The notes: a model not told the origin generated them from the letters alone. A stretch of 64,000 bases of DNA from Ferruginibacter lapsinanis (GCF_020783315.1 NZ_CP086063.1:2344501-2408500); one strand, 5' to 3'. Numbered from the stretch's first letter, positions 17,740 to 26,876 are shown. Numbers and translations are program-made.

Positions 17740-18651
17740 ATGAAAGCAAATAACATTTTAGCAACTATCGGCAACACACCGCATGTACGTATCAACAATT
17801 TGTTTGGAAACACACATGAGGTATGGATCAAATTAGAAAGAAACAATCCGGGGTCAAGTATCAAAGATCGTATTGCTTTGTCAATGATCGAAGATGCAGA
17901 AGCAAAGGGATTTTTAAATAAAAACAGTGTTATCATCGAACCTACTTCAGGTAATACAGGTATCGGTTTAGCTTTGGTGGCTGCTGTAAAAGGATATAAG
18001 ATCATTTTGGTAATGCCTGAAAGTATGAGTATTGAACGCAGGCGTTTAATGTCTATATACGGCGCAGAATTTGTACTTACTCCAAGAGAGAAAGGAATGA
18101 AAGGTGCAATTGAAAAAGCAGGCGAATTAGTTGCTAATACTCCTAATGCATGGATGCCTCAGCAATTTGATAACCAGGCAAATACAGAAGTGCATAGAAA
18201 AACCACCGCTGTTGAAATAGCAAACGATTTTCCTGATGGGTTGGATTATATCATCACCGGAGTTGGTACTGGTGGACATATCACAGGCGTGGCTGAAATT
18301 TTAAAAGCAAAATTCCCTAATCTGAAAGTGTTTGCAGTTGAACCTGAATTATCTCCTGTATTAAGTGGTGGCGCTCCATCTCCGCATCCTTTACAAGGGA
18401 TAGGTGCAGGATTTGTTCCATCAATTTTAAACACAGGTATTTTAGATGGTATCATACAAGTTGGAAAAGACGAAGCGTATAGCTATGCTCAACGTATCGC
18501 AAAAGAAGAAGGAATCCTTGTAGGTGTTTCTACAGGAGCTTCTTTAGCTGCAGTTGCTAAAAAGTTAGCAGAAATTCCTGCTGGTTCAAAAGTGTTGACT
18601 TTTAACTATGATACAGGAGAAAGATATTTAAGTATCGAAGGATTATTTTAA
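17740..18651 (+). CDS. cysK: cysteine synthase A (O-acetylserine thiol-lyase)
   Basis: 303 residues, normal CysK size. It makes cysteine from O-acetylserine and sulfide with PLP. The PLP lysine is K42 in [24 protein letters not shown] near residue 67 is the substrate loop; the phosphate-binding [10 protein letters not shown] lies near 175. It is the main cysteine synthase of this operon; a distinct CysM-like enzyme is encoded at 32934-33815. Confidence 0.97.
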   Translation: MKANNILATIGNTPHVRINNLFGNTHEVWIKLERNNPGSSIKDRIALSMIEDAEAKGFLNKNSVIIEPTSGNTGIGLALVAAVKGYKIILVMPESMSIERRRLMSIYGAEFVLTPREKGMKGAIEKAGELVANTPNAWMPQQFDNQANTEVHRKTTAVEIANDFPDGLDYIITGVGTGGHITGVAEILKAKFPNLKVFAVEPELSPVLSGGAPSPHPLQGIGAGFVPSILNTGILDGIIQVGKDEAYSYAQRIAKEEGILVGVSTGASLAAVAKKLAEIPAGSKVLTFNYDTGERYLSIEGLF

Positions 18652-18655
18652 AATT

Positions 18656-18704
18656 GTTTAGAAGGATCCCGGGAGTTTAGTTACACTCCCGGATCCTTCT
18701 AAAC
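18656..18704. terminator. long GC-rich hairpin after cysK
   Basis: Arms of about 20 bases, GTTTAGAAGGATCC...GGGAGT (18656-18676, one bulged C) and ACTCCCGGATCCTTCTAAAC (18685-18704), pair almost perfectly around an 8-base loop. No T-run follows on either strand, so it may act as an RNA-stability or processing hairpin, or be a mobile repeat, rather than a classical terminator. The next gene starts 16 bases later. Confidence 0.7.
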
Positions 18705-18719
18705 CGCTAAACTATATAA

Positions 18720-19526
18720 TTGGCTAACAATCAAAATAAAGGTAAGGTAATATTCATTTCAGCAGGGTCCGGAGACCCCGAACTTATAACAGTAAAGGCT
18801 ACCCGGTTTTTAAAGCAGGCAGAAGTTGTACTGACAGATAGATTGGTAAGTGCTGATATTTTATCGCAATATGTGCCGTCAGCCGCTCAGGTTATTCAGG
18901 TAGGGAAACAGTATAACAAGGAGGCGTCTGTATCACAAGGAAGTATTAACGAGTTACTGGTTAAATATGCATTAGAAGGAAAGCTGGTAGTACGTTTGAA
19001 AGGAGGTGATGTGTCAATTTTCTCTAATATATTAGATGAGTTGCAGTCACTGGTAGATAATGAGATACCTTATGAGATCATACCTGGTATTACTGCTGCA
19101 TTAGGTGCAGCAGCGTATGCAGGCATACCGCTTACAGCGAGAGATCATGCAACATCAGTTAGGTTTTTAACTTATTATAAAACTGATATTGTAACGGATG
19201 AATATTGGAAAGAGTTGGCCAATACGAAAGATACATTGGTATTTTATATGTCCTCTTCTACACTGGATAAAGTAGTAGAGAAATTGATAAGTAATAATAT
19301 TGATGCATCTAAATTATTGGCAATAATAGAACAGGCTACAACACCTATGCAAAATATAAGAGTAGCGTCATTATACGAATACAAAGAAAAGTTGCAAGGA
19401 AAGTTATTTGCATCTCCAACTTTGGTAATTATCGGAAAGGTAGTGGCGCTTCATCAAAAATTTGCATGGTTGCAAAATAACGAAGCAGATCAAAATTATT
19501 TTAACCCTATTAGTGAAAACATTTAA
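18720..19526 (+). CDS. cobA: uroporphyrinogen-III C-methyltransferase
   Basis: 268 residues from a TTG start at 18720 (MANNQNKG); no better start exists upstream of KVIFISAGSGDPELITVKA. It methylates uroporphyrinogen III twice with SAM to give precorrin-2, the first siroheme step. Family motifs: GSGDPELITVKA near residue 17, RLKGGDVSIF near 97, YEIIPGITAALGAAAYAGIPLT near 120. It draws on the product of HemD made by the heme cluster 14 kb away and supplies siroheme for CysI, encoded two genes downstream. The symbol sumT/cysG-C would also be used. Confidence 0.93.
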   Translation: MANNQNKGKVIFISAGSGDPELITVKATRFLKQAEVVLTDRLVSADILSQYVPSAAQVIQVGKQYNKEASVSQGSINELLVKYALEGKLVVRLKGGDVSIFSNILDELQSLVDNEIPYEIIPGITAALGAAAYAGIPLTARDHATSVRFLTYYKTDIVTDEYWKELANTKDTLVFYMSSSTLDKVVEKLISNNIDASKLLAIIEQATTPMQNIRVASLYEYKEKLQGKLFASPTLVIIGKVVALHQKFAWLQNNEADQNYFNPISENI

Positions 19527-19548
19527 TCGAAAAAAATAACAATATAAA

Positions 19549-21270
19549 ATGTTATCTGAACCAAAATTAAAAGTATTACAGGATTTAATAGCCGCCAGCA
19601 GCAAAGAAGAATTGCTATGGATAAATGGTTATTTTAATGGAATTATAGCCAATCATCAGCCTGCAACCAATGGCAGTGCTGTAGCCGGAGCAGTGGTCGC
19701 CAATAAAATAACTATCGTGTACGGAACCGAGACGGGTAATTCTAAAGCATTGGCAAGTCAGTTTGCTGCAAAAGCTAAAAAGAATGGTATCAATGCTAAG
19801 GTCTTTGGTGCAGATCAGTACAGATTAACCGATCTTGTTAAAGAGGAATACTTTTTAGTGTTGATGAGTACTCACGGAGACGGAGAAGCGCCAGATGCAG
19901 CAAAGAAATTTTACGATCATATAGTTGCAGGAGGACTTAATCTTAGTAAATTAAAATATAGTGTATTAGGATTGGGAGATACTTCGTATCCGCTATTTTG
20001 TAATGTTGGGGAGAATATAGATGCAGAGTTAGAAAAAATGGGAGGCAAACGTTTGGTGCCAATTCAAAAATGTGATGTTGATTACGAAGCGGATGCTAAT
20101 CAGTGGTTTGATAAAGTGTTACAATCATTAAGTCAGAAACCAGCTGCTGCAACAACAGCTCCTGTTGCTGCTAACGGACATGCAACCTTTCCGCCGGCAA
20201 AAAAAACTGCTAAACTTGCTTACACCGGAACTGTTTTAACGAATGTTGATCTGAATGATAAAGGAAGTAATAAACAAACCTATCATATTGAGATTGCAGC
20301 CGAAGGTGTGGAGTATCAATGCGGCGACTCAATAGGGATCGTTCCTGAAAATGATTCACAATTGGTTACTGATATTATTGCCAAAACAAATATTGATGGC
20401 AATAAGATCGTTGAGTTTAAAAAAGAAAAGTATACCCAATATGAACTTTTAAAAAAGAAAATAAATCTGATTCATTTAACAGAAAGATTAGTTAAACAAT
20501 ATGCAGATGCTACAGGACATGATATTCCTGTAGGCCGGTATGACTTATTAGAGTTAGTACAGAAATACCCGGTAAAGAGTCCTTCGCAATTTGAAGAGAT
20601 CCTGGTAGGGTTAAATGCCATCTCTCCTAGATTATACACATTAGCTTCATCACCAAAAGCACATGAAGGTGAGGTACATATTATTGTGGCAAAAGATGTT
20701 TACACTGATGCAAAAGGAAATAAACGCAATGGGCTATGTTCTAATTTTTTAGGTGAACTAAAAGTAAATGCAAAACAAAATTTCTTTGTACAAACTAATA
20801 AACGTTTCCGTTTACCTGCCGATGATAAAGACATCATAATGGTGGGGCCGGGTACAGGTATTGCGGCTTTCCGTTCTTTTCTTGCTGAAAGAGATGCTAC
20901 AGGAGCAACAGGAAGAAATTGGTTGTTTTTTGGAGAACAGAATTTTGCTACAGACTTTTTGTATCAAACGGAAATTCAAAACTGGTATGAAACGGGCGTA
21001 TTGACCAAAATAAATGTAGCATTCTCCAGAGATCAAAAAGAGAAGGTCTATGTGCAACATAAAATGTTGGAGCACGGAGAATCTTTATACGAATGGATCA
21101 CAGGAGGGGCTTCGTTTTATATCTGTGGTAAAAAAGATCCGATGAGTACAGATGTTGAAAATGCTTTGTTGCATGTTATAGAACAACATGGTAAAAAAAC
21201 AATCGAAGAAGCGAAAGCGTATTTAGAAAAAATGAAGGAAGAAGGCAGGTACGAGAAAGATGTTTATTAG
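19549..21270 (+). CDS. cysJ: NADPH-sulfite reductase flavoprotein (alpha subunit)
   Basis: 573 residues. It passes electrons from NADPH through FAD and FMN to CysI. An N-terminal segment precedes a flavodoxin domain (ITIVYGTETGNSKALA near residue 60, STHGDGEAPDAA, GLGDTSYPLFC). The FAD-binding part shows PRLYTLASSP and GLCSNFL, and the NADPH part shows GPGTGIAAFRSFL and YICGKKDPM, ending KDVY. All domains are complete. Confidence 0.96.
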   Translation: MLSEPKLKVLQDLIAASSKEELLWINGYFNGIIANHQPATNGSAVAGAVVANKITIVYGTETGNSKALASQFAAKAKKNGINAKVFGADQYRLTDLVKEEYFLVLMSTHGDGEAPDAAKKFYDHIVAGGLNLSKLKYSVLGLGDTSYPLFCNVGENIDAELEKMGGKRLVPIQKCDVDYEADANQWFDKVLQSLSQKPAAATTAPVAANGHATFPPAKKTAKLAYTGTVLTNVDLNDKGSNKQTYHIEIAAEGVEYQCGDSIGIVPENDSQLVTDIIAKTNIDGNKIVEFKKEKYTQYELLKKKINLIHLTERLVKQYADATGHDIPVGRYDLLELVQKYPVKSPSQFEEILVGLNAISPRLYTLASSPKAHEGEVHIIVAKDVYTDAKGNKRNGLCSNFLGELKVNAKQNFFVQTNKRFRLPADDKDIIMVGPGTGIAAFRSFLAERDATGATGRNWLFFGEQNFATDFLYQTEIQNWYETGVLTKINVAFSRDQKEKVYVQHKMLEHGESLYEWITGGASFYICGKKDPMSTDVENALLHVIEQHGKKTIEEAKAYLEKMKEEGRYEKDVY

Positions 21271-21438
21271 ACGTTTAAAAGGTTTAATGGGTTAAAACCT
21301 GTCAGTCTGAACTTGTCGAAGACGTTCTATTAACAAAAGTAAAACATAATTAAAGTTCAATAGAAAGATGTGGCACAAGAGTGCGACGCCGATGAAGTTG
21401 AATAAAGATATAAAGCTGGTTACAAAAAAAATAATAAC
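21271..21438. repeat. cysJ-cysI spacer packed with three dispersed repeat types
   Basis: 168 bp without a gene. In order it contains an ACGTTTAAAAGGTTTAATGGG word repeat (21271-21291), a short hairpin GTC...CTGAACTTGTCGAAG...GAC (about 21300-21324) of the GTCGAAG type seen in many genomes, and a copy of the CACAAGAGTGCGACGC repeat (about 21355-21405) that recurs near 25569 and 62662. No promoter is evident, so cysI is probably read through from upstream. Confidence 0.65.
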
Positions 21439-23106
21439 ATGAGCGAAAAAAAATTAACAGCAATAGAAGGAATTAAAATAGCAAGTGATGGCTTACGTGG
21501 AACCATTCAGGAAAGCTTGTTGGATGAAATTACAGGTGCCATCAGAGAAGATGATAAGGCGCTGATCAAATTTCATGGCATGTATGAGCAGGATGATAGA
21601 GATAGAAGAGAAGAAAGAGCGGCAAAGAAATTAGATCGTTTATATACATTTATGATCAGGCTTCGGTTACCGGGTGGTTTTATTACTCCGGAAAAATGGA
21701 TCGCTTGCCATCATGTAGCAAATGCTAATACAACGGGAGTAATAAAGATCACTACCAGGGAAACGATCCAGTTGCATGGTTTGTTCAAATCGAAAATCAA
21801 ACCGACCATACAGGCGTTTAATGAGGCTAATCTGGATTCAATTGCAACCTGTGGTGATATTAATCGTAATGTGACTTGTGCATCTAATGCTGCATTGTCA
21901 AAAGTGCATGAAGAAGTATTTGCTTACGCAGATAAGATCAGTACTTTACTGATGCCTAAAACGAAAGCATACTACCAGATTTGGATCGATAATGAAATGA
22001 TCGTTGATAAAAAGGAAGAAGAAGATCCATTATATCAGAAGCATTATTTACCAAGGAAATTCAAAATTGGTATTGCTATTCCGCCAAATAATGATTCAGA
22101 TGTATTTACCAATGATATTGGTTTGGTTGCAATTGTCGAAGACAACAAATTGAAGGGTTTCAATATAGCTATTGGAGGTGGTTTGTCTACCACTCACGGT
22201 AATGCAGAAACGTATGCAAGATTGGCAACTGTTATAGGGTTTACAGACACAGAAGAAAAGACGCTGAGAGCAGTATATGAAGTGTTGACGGTTCAAAGAG
22301 ATTATGGTAACCGTACAGACAGGAAGTTAGCTCGTTTGAAATATACTGTTGATAAGATGGGAGTGGATAAATTCAAAGAAGAGGTTGAAAAACGTGTTGG
22401 ATTTAAATTAGAACCAGCAAGACCATATGAGTTTACAGAAAGAAAAGATATTTATGGCTGGCAACAGAGCGAGGCAGGAAAATGGTACTATACTGTTTTT
22501 GTAGAAAACGGTCGTGTGTTAGATGATGAAAAAGTAGCATTGAAAACAGCATTGTTTGAAGTAGCCAAATTAGGTAAATCTAATTTCATGTTTACTGCTA
22601 CGCAGAATGTGATCATCAGTGATGTGTTAGATAAAGATAAAGAAGCAGTGAATGAAGTGTTAGCTAAGTTTAAGATCCTTGAACATACTGAAGGAGCTTC
22701 TCTTGTTCGAAAGAATGCTATTGCCTGTGTAGCATTACCAACCTGTCCATTAGCATTGGCAGAGGGGCAACGTTATTTGCCTACATTATTGTCTAAGATA
22801 GAACCATTGTTAGATAAGCATGCAATCAGTGATCAGGACATGATCGTAAGAATGACCGGCTGTCCAAATGGTTGCGGAAGACCTTATGCAGCTGAGATCG
22901 GTTTTGTTGGAACGCATCCAGGCAAATACAACATGCATTTAGGCGGAGACAACCAGGGGCAAAGACTGAATATCAAATACAAAGAAAGCTTGAATGAAGC
23001 AGAAATACTGACTGAATTGGATAGCTTATTTGGCACTTATAAGGCAGAGAGAAATAAAGGTGAAACCTTTGGAGATTTTGCTATGCGGAAACAATTGGTA
23101 AAATAA
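21439..23106 (+). CDS. cysI: sulfite reductase hemoprotein (beta subunit)
   Basis: 555 residues. The siroheme/[4Fe-4S] subunit reduces sulfite to sulfide with six electrons. Cluster cysteines appear in the C-X5-C and C-X3-C pattern: ACVALPTCPLALAE near residue 435 and MTGCPNGCGRPYAAE near 477. RLRLPGGFIT and the arginine-rich ITTRETIQLHG near residue 112 mark the substrate-binding repeat. Pairing with CysJ upstream suggests the NADPH-dependent enzyme rather than a ferredoxin-dependent one. Confidence 0.95.
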   Translation: MSEKKLTAIEGIKIASDGLRGTIQESLLDEITGAIREDDKALIKFHGMYEQDDRDRREERAAKKLDRLYTFMIRLRLPGGFITPEKWIACHHVANANTTGVIKITTRETIQLHGLFKSKIKPTIQAFNEANLDSIATCGDINRNVTCASNAALSKVHEEVFAYADKISTLLMPKTKAYYQIWIDNEMIVDKKEEEDPLYQKHYLPRKFKIGIAIPPNNDSDVFTNDIGLVAIVEDNKLKGFNIAIGGGLSTTHGNAETYARLATVIGFTDTEEKTLRAVYEVLTVQRDYGNRTDRKLARLKYTVDKMGVDKFKEEVEKRVGFKLEPARPYEFTERKDIYGWQQSEAGKWYYTVFVENGRVLDDEKVALKTALFEVAKLGKSNFMFTATQNVIISDVLDKDKEAVNEVLAKFKILEHTEGASLVRKNAIACVALPTCPLALAEGQRYLPTLLSKIEPLLDKHAISDQDMIVRMTGCPNGCGRPYAAEIGFVGTHPGKYNMHLGGDNQGQRLNIKYKESLNEAEILTELDSLFGTYKAERNKGETFGDFAMRKQLVK

Positions 23107-23124
23107 GGCAGGGTCGAAAAGCAG

Positions 23125-23262
23125 AACAGAAAATATTTCACAGAGATCACAGAGTAGTCACAAAGATTCACAGAGAGAGTCTTTTGTACAATAACTTGTT
23201 TTCAAATCAAATAATTTCTCAGTAAATTTTTTTGGTTCTTTGCGGTCTCTTTGAAATTTATT
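23125..23262. repeat. CACAGAGATCACAGAG-type intergenic dyad
   Basis: Left part TTTCACAGAGATCACAGAG with CACAAAGATTCACAGAGAG; right part TTTTTTGGTTCTTTGCGG and TCTCTTTGAAA roughly complement it. This is the low-complexity agag/ctct dyad found between genes in several bacterial phyla. It lies between cysI and a DUF2490 gene and holds no coding frame. Confidence 0.55.
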
Positions 23263-23270
23263 CTATAAAA

Positions 23271-23963
23271 ATGAAAAAAATATTATTCTTTATTGTCTTG
23301 TTTTTTGTTGCTAAGAATATAGCTGCACAGGATAACGCCTTTTTTACATGGGATGCTTTTCAATTAGTGGCTAAGGTCAATGCAAAATGGCATTGGATAA
23401 GTGATATTAGTTACAGGACGATCGGTATATCTTCCTCAGCTAATCAATACACTTTTAGGACTGCAGTAAAAAGAGTTGTTAATGAAAAGTGGAGTACAAC
23501 AGCAGGAGTAGCATTATTTCGTAGCCGCACATCTATTGATAAGCATAATCATGAATTTGGCGATGAGTATAGGTTGTGGCAGGAAGTGTTATTGGAGAAT
23601 AAGTTGAATAAAAGTTTGGTGATCAGCAATCGCTTTAGAACAGAGGAAAGATTTTTTGCAGCAACTGCTACCAAAAACTCATACAATGCATTGCGGTTAA
23701 GGTATCGTTTGGCCTTTATTCAGGATATTACCAAGAAGGTGAAATTTCAAATTGCAGATGAGTACATGCGCCAGCTATCTAAAGGAGATTTTTTATTTCA
23801 GCAAAACAGAGTGGCGGCAACGGGGATCTTCACTACAGGAAAAAAAACACAATTAACGGCTGGCTATATGTGGAGCAAATTACCAACTACTTCACAACAT
23901 TATATACTACTGGTTTTGCAAAAAACTATTTCATTTAAAAAGGAAAACAATGGACAAAAATAA
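23271..23963 (+). CDS. DUF2490 family outer-membrane protein
   Basis: 230 residues from ATG 23271, which gives a clean signal peptide (MKKILFFIVLFFVAKNIAAQ); longer extensions run into repeat DNA. The mature part alternates short amphipathic strands (RFRTEERFF, LRLRYRLAF, KFQIADEYM), consistent with a beta-barrel of the DUF2490 family, whose function is unknown. It sits inside the sulfur operon and overlaps the next gene by 14 bp, so a link to uptake of a sulfur compound is possible (inference). A second, diverged member is encoded at 31090-31842. Confidence 0.85.
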   Translation: MKKILFFIVLFFVAKNIAAQDNAFFTWDAFQLVAKVNAKWHWISDISYRTIGISSSANQYTFRTAVKRVVNEKWSTTAGVALFRSRTSIDKHNHEFGDEYRLWQEVLLENKLNKSLVISNRFRTEERFFAATATKNSYNALRLRYRLAFIQDITKKVKFQIADEYMRQLSKGDFLFQQNRVAATGIFTTGKKTQLTAGYMWSKLPTTSQHYILLVLQKTISFKKENNGQK

Positions 23964-24531
23964 TTTGTTTCCTGTTTTTTTGAAATTAGAAAATCTGCGT
24001 TTACTAATTGTTGGAGGAGGGTATGTTGGTATGGAAAAACTTTCAGCTGTACTGCAAAATTCCCCCGCTACAAAAATTAAATTAGTGGCAACAGCTATCA
24101 GCGAAGAGATCAAATTGACTGCAGCTAAATATCCCAATATTGAATTAATAGAAAAGCCTTATGAAGCCAGTGATATAGATGAAGTTGATCTCGTTTTTGC
24201 TGCGGTAAATGATGTTGCTGTGAGTGCTGCTGTAGTAAAAGACGCCAATCAAAAAGGCGTATTAGTAAATGCCGCTGATAAGCCCGATCTGTGCGATTTT
24301 TATTTAAGTTCTGTTGTGCAAAAGGGGAACCTGAAAATAGCCATTTCTACCAATGGTAAATCTCCTACTGTAGCTAAAAGAGTGAAAGAAATGCTACAAG
24401 ATTGTCTTCCTGAAGAATTGGATGAATTGCTACATAATATCCAGGCCATCCGAAATACACTTACCGGCGACTTTCAGGATAAAGTGAATCAATTGAATGA
24501 ACTTACCAAGGGATTAGTAGAAAAAAAATAA
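23950..24531 (+). CDS. precorrin-2 dehydrogenase / sirohydrochlorin ferrochelatase (Met8/CysG N-terminal type)
   Basis: 193 residues. It oxidises precorrin-2 with NAD and probably inserts iron, completing siroheme. LPVF-like start NLFPVFLKLENLRLLIVGGGYVGMEKL is the Rossmann motif near residue 15; FAAVNDVAVSAAV, VLVNAADKPDLCDFYLSSVV and ISTNGKSPTVAKRVKEML follow the Met8p order. No separate CbiX/SirB chelatase is encoded here, so this protein likely does both steps. It overlaps the DUF2490 gene and ends two bases before an operator-like dyad. Confidence 0.92.
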   Translation: MDKNNLFPVFLKLENLRLLIVGGGYVGMEKLSAVLQNSPATKIKLVATAISEEIKLTAAKYPNIELIEKPYEASDIDEVDLVFAAVNDVAVSAAVVKDANQKGVLVNAADKPDLCDFYLSSVVQKGNLKIAISTNGKSPTVAKRVKEMLQDCLPEELDELLHNIQAIRNTLTGDFQDKVNQLNELTKGLVEKK

Positions 24532-24532
24532 T

Positions 24533-24553
24533 AGTCCACTAATTTGGTAGGTT
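24533..24553. promoter_or_regulatory. 21-bp dyad operator candidate, site 2 (TSUP transporter)
   Basis: Half-sites AGTCCAC and GTAGGTT, 7 bases apart; second half weaker than in sites 1, 3 and 4. It begins two bases after the preceding stop codon and covers the -33 box (TTTG, 24543-24546) of the transporter promoter. Confidence 0.6.
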
Positions 24554-24574
24554 AATGTTTTTCCCACATCTTTG
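24543..24574 (+). promoter_or_regulatory. predicted promoter of the TSUP transporter gene
   Basis: TTTG (24543-24546), 20-base spacer, CATCTTTG (24567-24574), one mismatch from TAnnTTTG. The ATG at 24579 is five bases after the box, so the mRNA would start at or within a base or two of the start codon, that is leaderless. Confidence 0.55.
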
Positions 24575-24578
24575 CAGC

Positions 24579-25544
24579 ATGAATCATGAAACTGCAGAAT
24601 CGACCGTTGAAGAAATAATTGAATCGAAGGAAGTTGTGTCCTCCGTTGAAGAGATTAGATCTAACACCCGAAAAGTAATAAACAAATATTCTGTTGCTAT
24701 TATAATCGTTTTGCTGGCTTTTACTTTGTTGTTTTTCTTGCTTCCGATGGATAAGATCGAATTGATAAAAACTACCCTCAGTAAAGATAATCATCGATTT
24801 TATTGGATGTTATTGGTTGGTTTTTTGGCAGAGATAGTTGCAGGTTCAATGGGCATGGGCTATGGAGTAATTTGTACCACCATCTTACTTATTTTAAACG
24901 TGCCCCCTCCTGTAATTAGTGCCAGCATTCACTCTGCTGAGTCTTTTACAAGTGCTGCAGGCACTATCAGTCACTGGCAATTAGGAAATATCAATAAAAA
25001 ATTGGTTAAGTCTTTAGCTATTCCTGCAATCATAGGTGCAGTTATAGGGGCAATTTCTTTATCTTATGTTGGAGAGAAATATGCAAAGATGACAAAGCCA
25101 TTCTTAGCGGCTTATACTATGTATTTAGGTATACGGATTTTACAAAATGCATTTGCTAAAAAAGATATTAATGGGATCAAAAGGAAAACCAATATTACCG
25201 CTTTGGGTTTGATTGGTGGTTTTATAGATTCTTTTGGTGGAGGAGGATGGGGCCCCTTGGTTACAGGAACTTTTATCAAAAATGGTCGTACGCCACGTTA
25301 TGTAATTGGCAGTTCTACAAGTGCGAAATTTATTTTAACTGTGGCTAGTGCTATTACTTTTATTTTTACCATTGGTATTCATCATTGGAATATTGTAGCA
25401 GGACTTTTATTAGGAGGTATTGTCACAGCACCCTTCTCTGCAATGCTCACTGCTAAGCTACCTGTAAAGAAAATGTTTGTGGCAGTGGGTATAGTTGTTA
25501 TCTGTTGTAGTTTAATTACATTATACAGAGCAATTTTTTTATAA
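24579..25544 (+). CDS. TSUP-family (TauE/SafE-like) sulfur-anion transporter
   Basis: 321 residues from ATG 24579. An earlier start would lie upstream of the predicted transcription start. A charged N-terminal tail of about 35 residues precedes eight or so membrane segments. Family features: GFLAEIVAGSMGMGYGV near residue 85 and its repeat GLIGGFIDSFGGGGWGPL near 215. TSUP proteins carry sulfite, sulfonates or sulfate; a TSUP protein (CysZ) is the proposed sulfate importer in Corynebacterium cys clusters. Here, with no other sulfate permease visible, import of sulfate is as plausible as sulfite export. It has its own operator/promoter. Confidence 0.9.
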   Translation: MNHETAESTVEEIIESKEVVSSVEEIRSNTRKVINKYSVAIIIVLLAFTLLFFLLPMDKIELIKTTLSKDNHRFYWMLLVGFLAEIVAGSMGMGYGVICTTILLILNVPPPVISASIHSAESFTSAAGTISHWQLGNINKKLVKSLAIPAIIGAVIGAISLSYVGEKYAKMTKPFLAAYTMYLGIRILQNAFAKKDINGIKRKTNITALGLIGGFIDSFGGGGWGPLVTGTFIKNGRTPRYVIGSSTSAKFILTVASAITFIFTIGIHHWNIVAGLLLGGIVTAPFSAMLTAKLPVKKMFVAVGIVVICCSLITLYRAIFL

Positions 25545-25554
25545 TTTTTTATAC

Positions 25555-25625
25555 CGGCATTTGTTTTTCATAGCAACATCGTTGCGTCGCAATCCGTTCA
25601 TCGGCATTGCTACTATTCAACTTTT
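25555..25625. repeat. GTTGCGTCGCA dispersed repeat, copy 2
   Basis: Between the two transporter genes lies TTTCATAGCAACATCGTTGC followed by GTCGCAATCC and ATTGCTACTATTCAAC. In reverse complement its core (TTGCGACGCAACGATGTTGC) matches copies near 21355-21405 and 62660-62710. Probably a non-autonomous dispersed repeat. Confidence 0.6.
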
Positions 25626-25640
25626 ATCTAAGCGTAAAAA

Positions 25641-26813
25641 ATGCAAGATCAAACTAAACCAATATATTCACTTCGTCAGTTAGTGCTTTATTTCTTAAAG
25701 CTTGGTACTACAGGCTTTGGAGGTCCTGTTGCATTAGTGGGGTATATGCATAAAGATCTGGTTGAAAATAAGAAATGGATATCAGAAGATGAATACAAAC
25801 AAGGGTTAGCGTTAGCGCAATTAGCTCCAGGTCCTCTGGCTGCACAGTTAGGTATTTATATGGGCTTTGTGCATTATGGTTTTATCGGTGCAACATTGGC
25901 AGGCCTGGCTTTTATTATTCCATCATTCATTATGGTGGTGTTATTGGGGATGGTATATAAGTTATATGGAGGGCTTGCCTGGATGCAGGCTGTGTTTTAT
26001 GGAGTTGGCGCAGCAGTTATCGGAATTATAGTAATCAGTACATATAAATTAACTACAAAATCTATTGGTAAATTTAATCTTACATCTTTTAAAACCAATT
26101 GGTTGCTCTGGTTATTTTTTATAGCGGGTGCTGCGATAACCAGTATCACACAACAAGAAAATATTTTATTATTCATAGCGGCCGGTTTGTTATACATGTT
26201 TGTCAAAGCCCCGCCCAAATGGGCTTTTGCTAAATCAGCTAATTCATTTATTATTTTACAAATTGGTTTCTGGGACTATGAATCATCAACGTTAACGAAG
26301 ATCGCCATCTTTTTTGCTAAGGCGGGAGCGTTTGTTTTTGGTAGCGGTTTAGCGATCGTACCCTTTTTACATGCAGGAGTTGTAACCGAAAATCATTGGT
26401 TGACAGAGCATCAGTTTTTGGACTCTGTTGCTGTAGCAATGATAACACCCGGGCCGGTAGTTATCACTGTGGGGTTCATTGGTTACCTGGTTGCAGGTTT
26501 CCCGGGAGCATCGGTTGCAGCGTTAGCTACATTTTTACCTTGCTATCTCTTTACAGTATTGCCTGCGCCATATTTTAAAAAGATTGCAGCTAATAAATCT
26601 GTAAAAGCATTTGTTGATGGTATCACCGCCGCTGTAGTAGGAGCGTTGTTAGGAGCAGTGATAGTAATTGCCACAAGGAGTATTGTAGATATACCAACAG
26701 CTTTAATTGCAGTGGCAACAGGTTTTTTGTTAATTTATTATAATAAAATTAAAGAGCCATATATCATATTGGCAGCAGCTTTAATAGGTGTGCTCTTAAA
26801 AGAATTTTTCTAA
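25641..26813 (+). CDS. ChrA-family (CHR) anion transporter
   Basis: 390 residues with about ten membrane segments in two homologous halves: LKLGTTGFGGPVALVGYMHKDLV with QLAPGPLAAQLGIYMG in the first, and FFAKAGAFVFGSGLAIVPFLH with MITPGPVVITVGFIGY in the second. CHR proteins are known as chromate exporters; sulfate and chromate are structural analogues and some members sit in sulfur clusters. Position between the TSUP gene and a TonB receptor in a cys cluster makes sulfate or another sulfur anion a reasonable substrate, but this is inference. Confidence 0.9.
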   Translation: MQDQTKPIYSLRQLVLYFLKLGTTGFGGPVALVGYMHKDLVENKKWISEDEYKQGLALAQLAPGPLAAQLGIYMGFVHYGFIGATLAGLAFIIPSFIMVVLLGMVYKLYGGLAWMQAVFYGVGAAVIGIIVISTYKLTTKSIGKFNLTSFKTNWLLWLFFIAGAAITSITQQENILLFIAAGLLYMFVKAPPKWAFAKSANSFIILQIGFWDYESSTLTKIAIFFAKAGAFVFGSGLAIVPFLHAGVVTENHWLTEHQFLDSVAVAMITPGPVVITVGFIGYLVAGFPGASVAALATFLPCYLFTVLPAPYFKKIAANKSVKAFVDGITAAVVGALLGAVIVIATRSIVDIPTALIAVATGFLLIYYNKIKEPYIILAAALIGVLLKEFF

Positions 26814-26833
26814 AAAATATTTTTTAAAAATAA

Positions 26834-26854
26834 AGTCTATAAATTTGGTGGACT
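26834..26854. promoter_or_regulatory. 21-bp dyad operator candidate, site 3 (TonB receptor promoter)
   Basis: Half-sites AGTCTAT and GTGGACT, 7 bases apart. The two halves pair completely as a dyad allowing G-T. It covers the -33 box of the receptor promoter, as site 2 does for the TSUP gene. Confidence 0.68.
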
Positions 26855-26876
26855 AATATAAGCACCCTTATCTTTG
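26844..26876 (+). promoter_or_regulatory. predicted promoter of the TonB receptor unit
   Basis: TTTG at 26844-26847, 21-base spacer, perfect -7 box TATCTTTG at 26869-26876. Expected start near 26881, giving a 150-base leader before the receptor gene. Confidence 0.68.
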
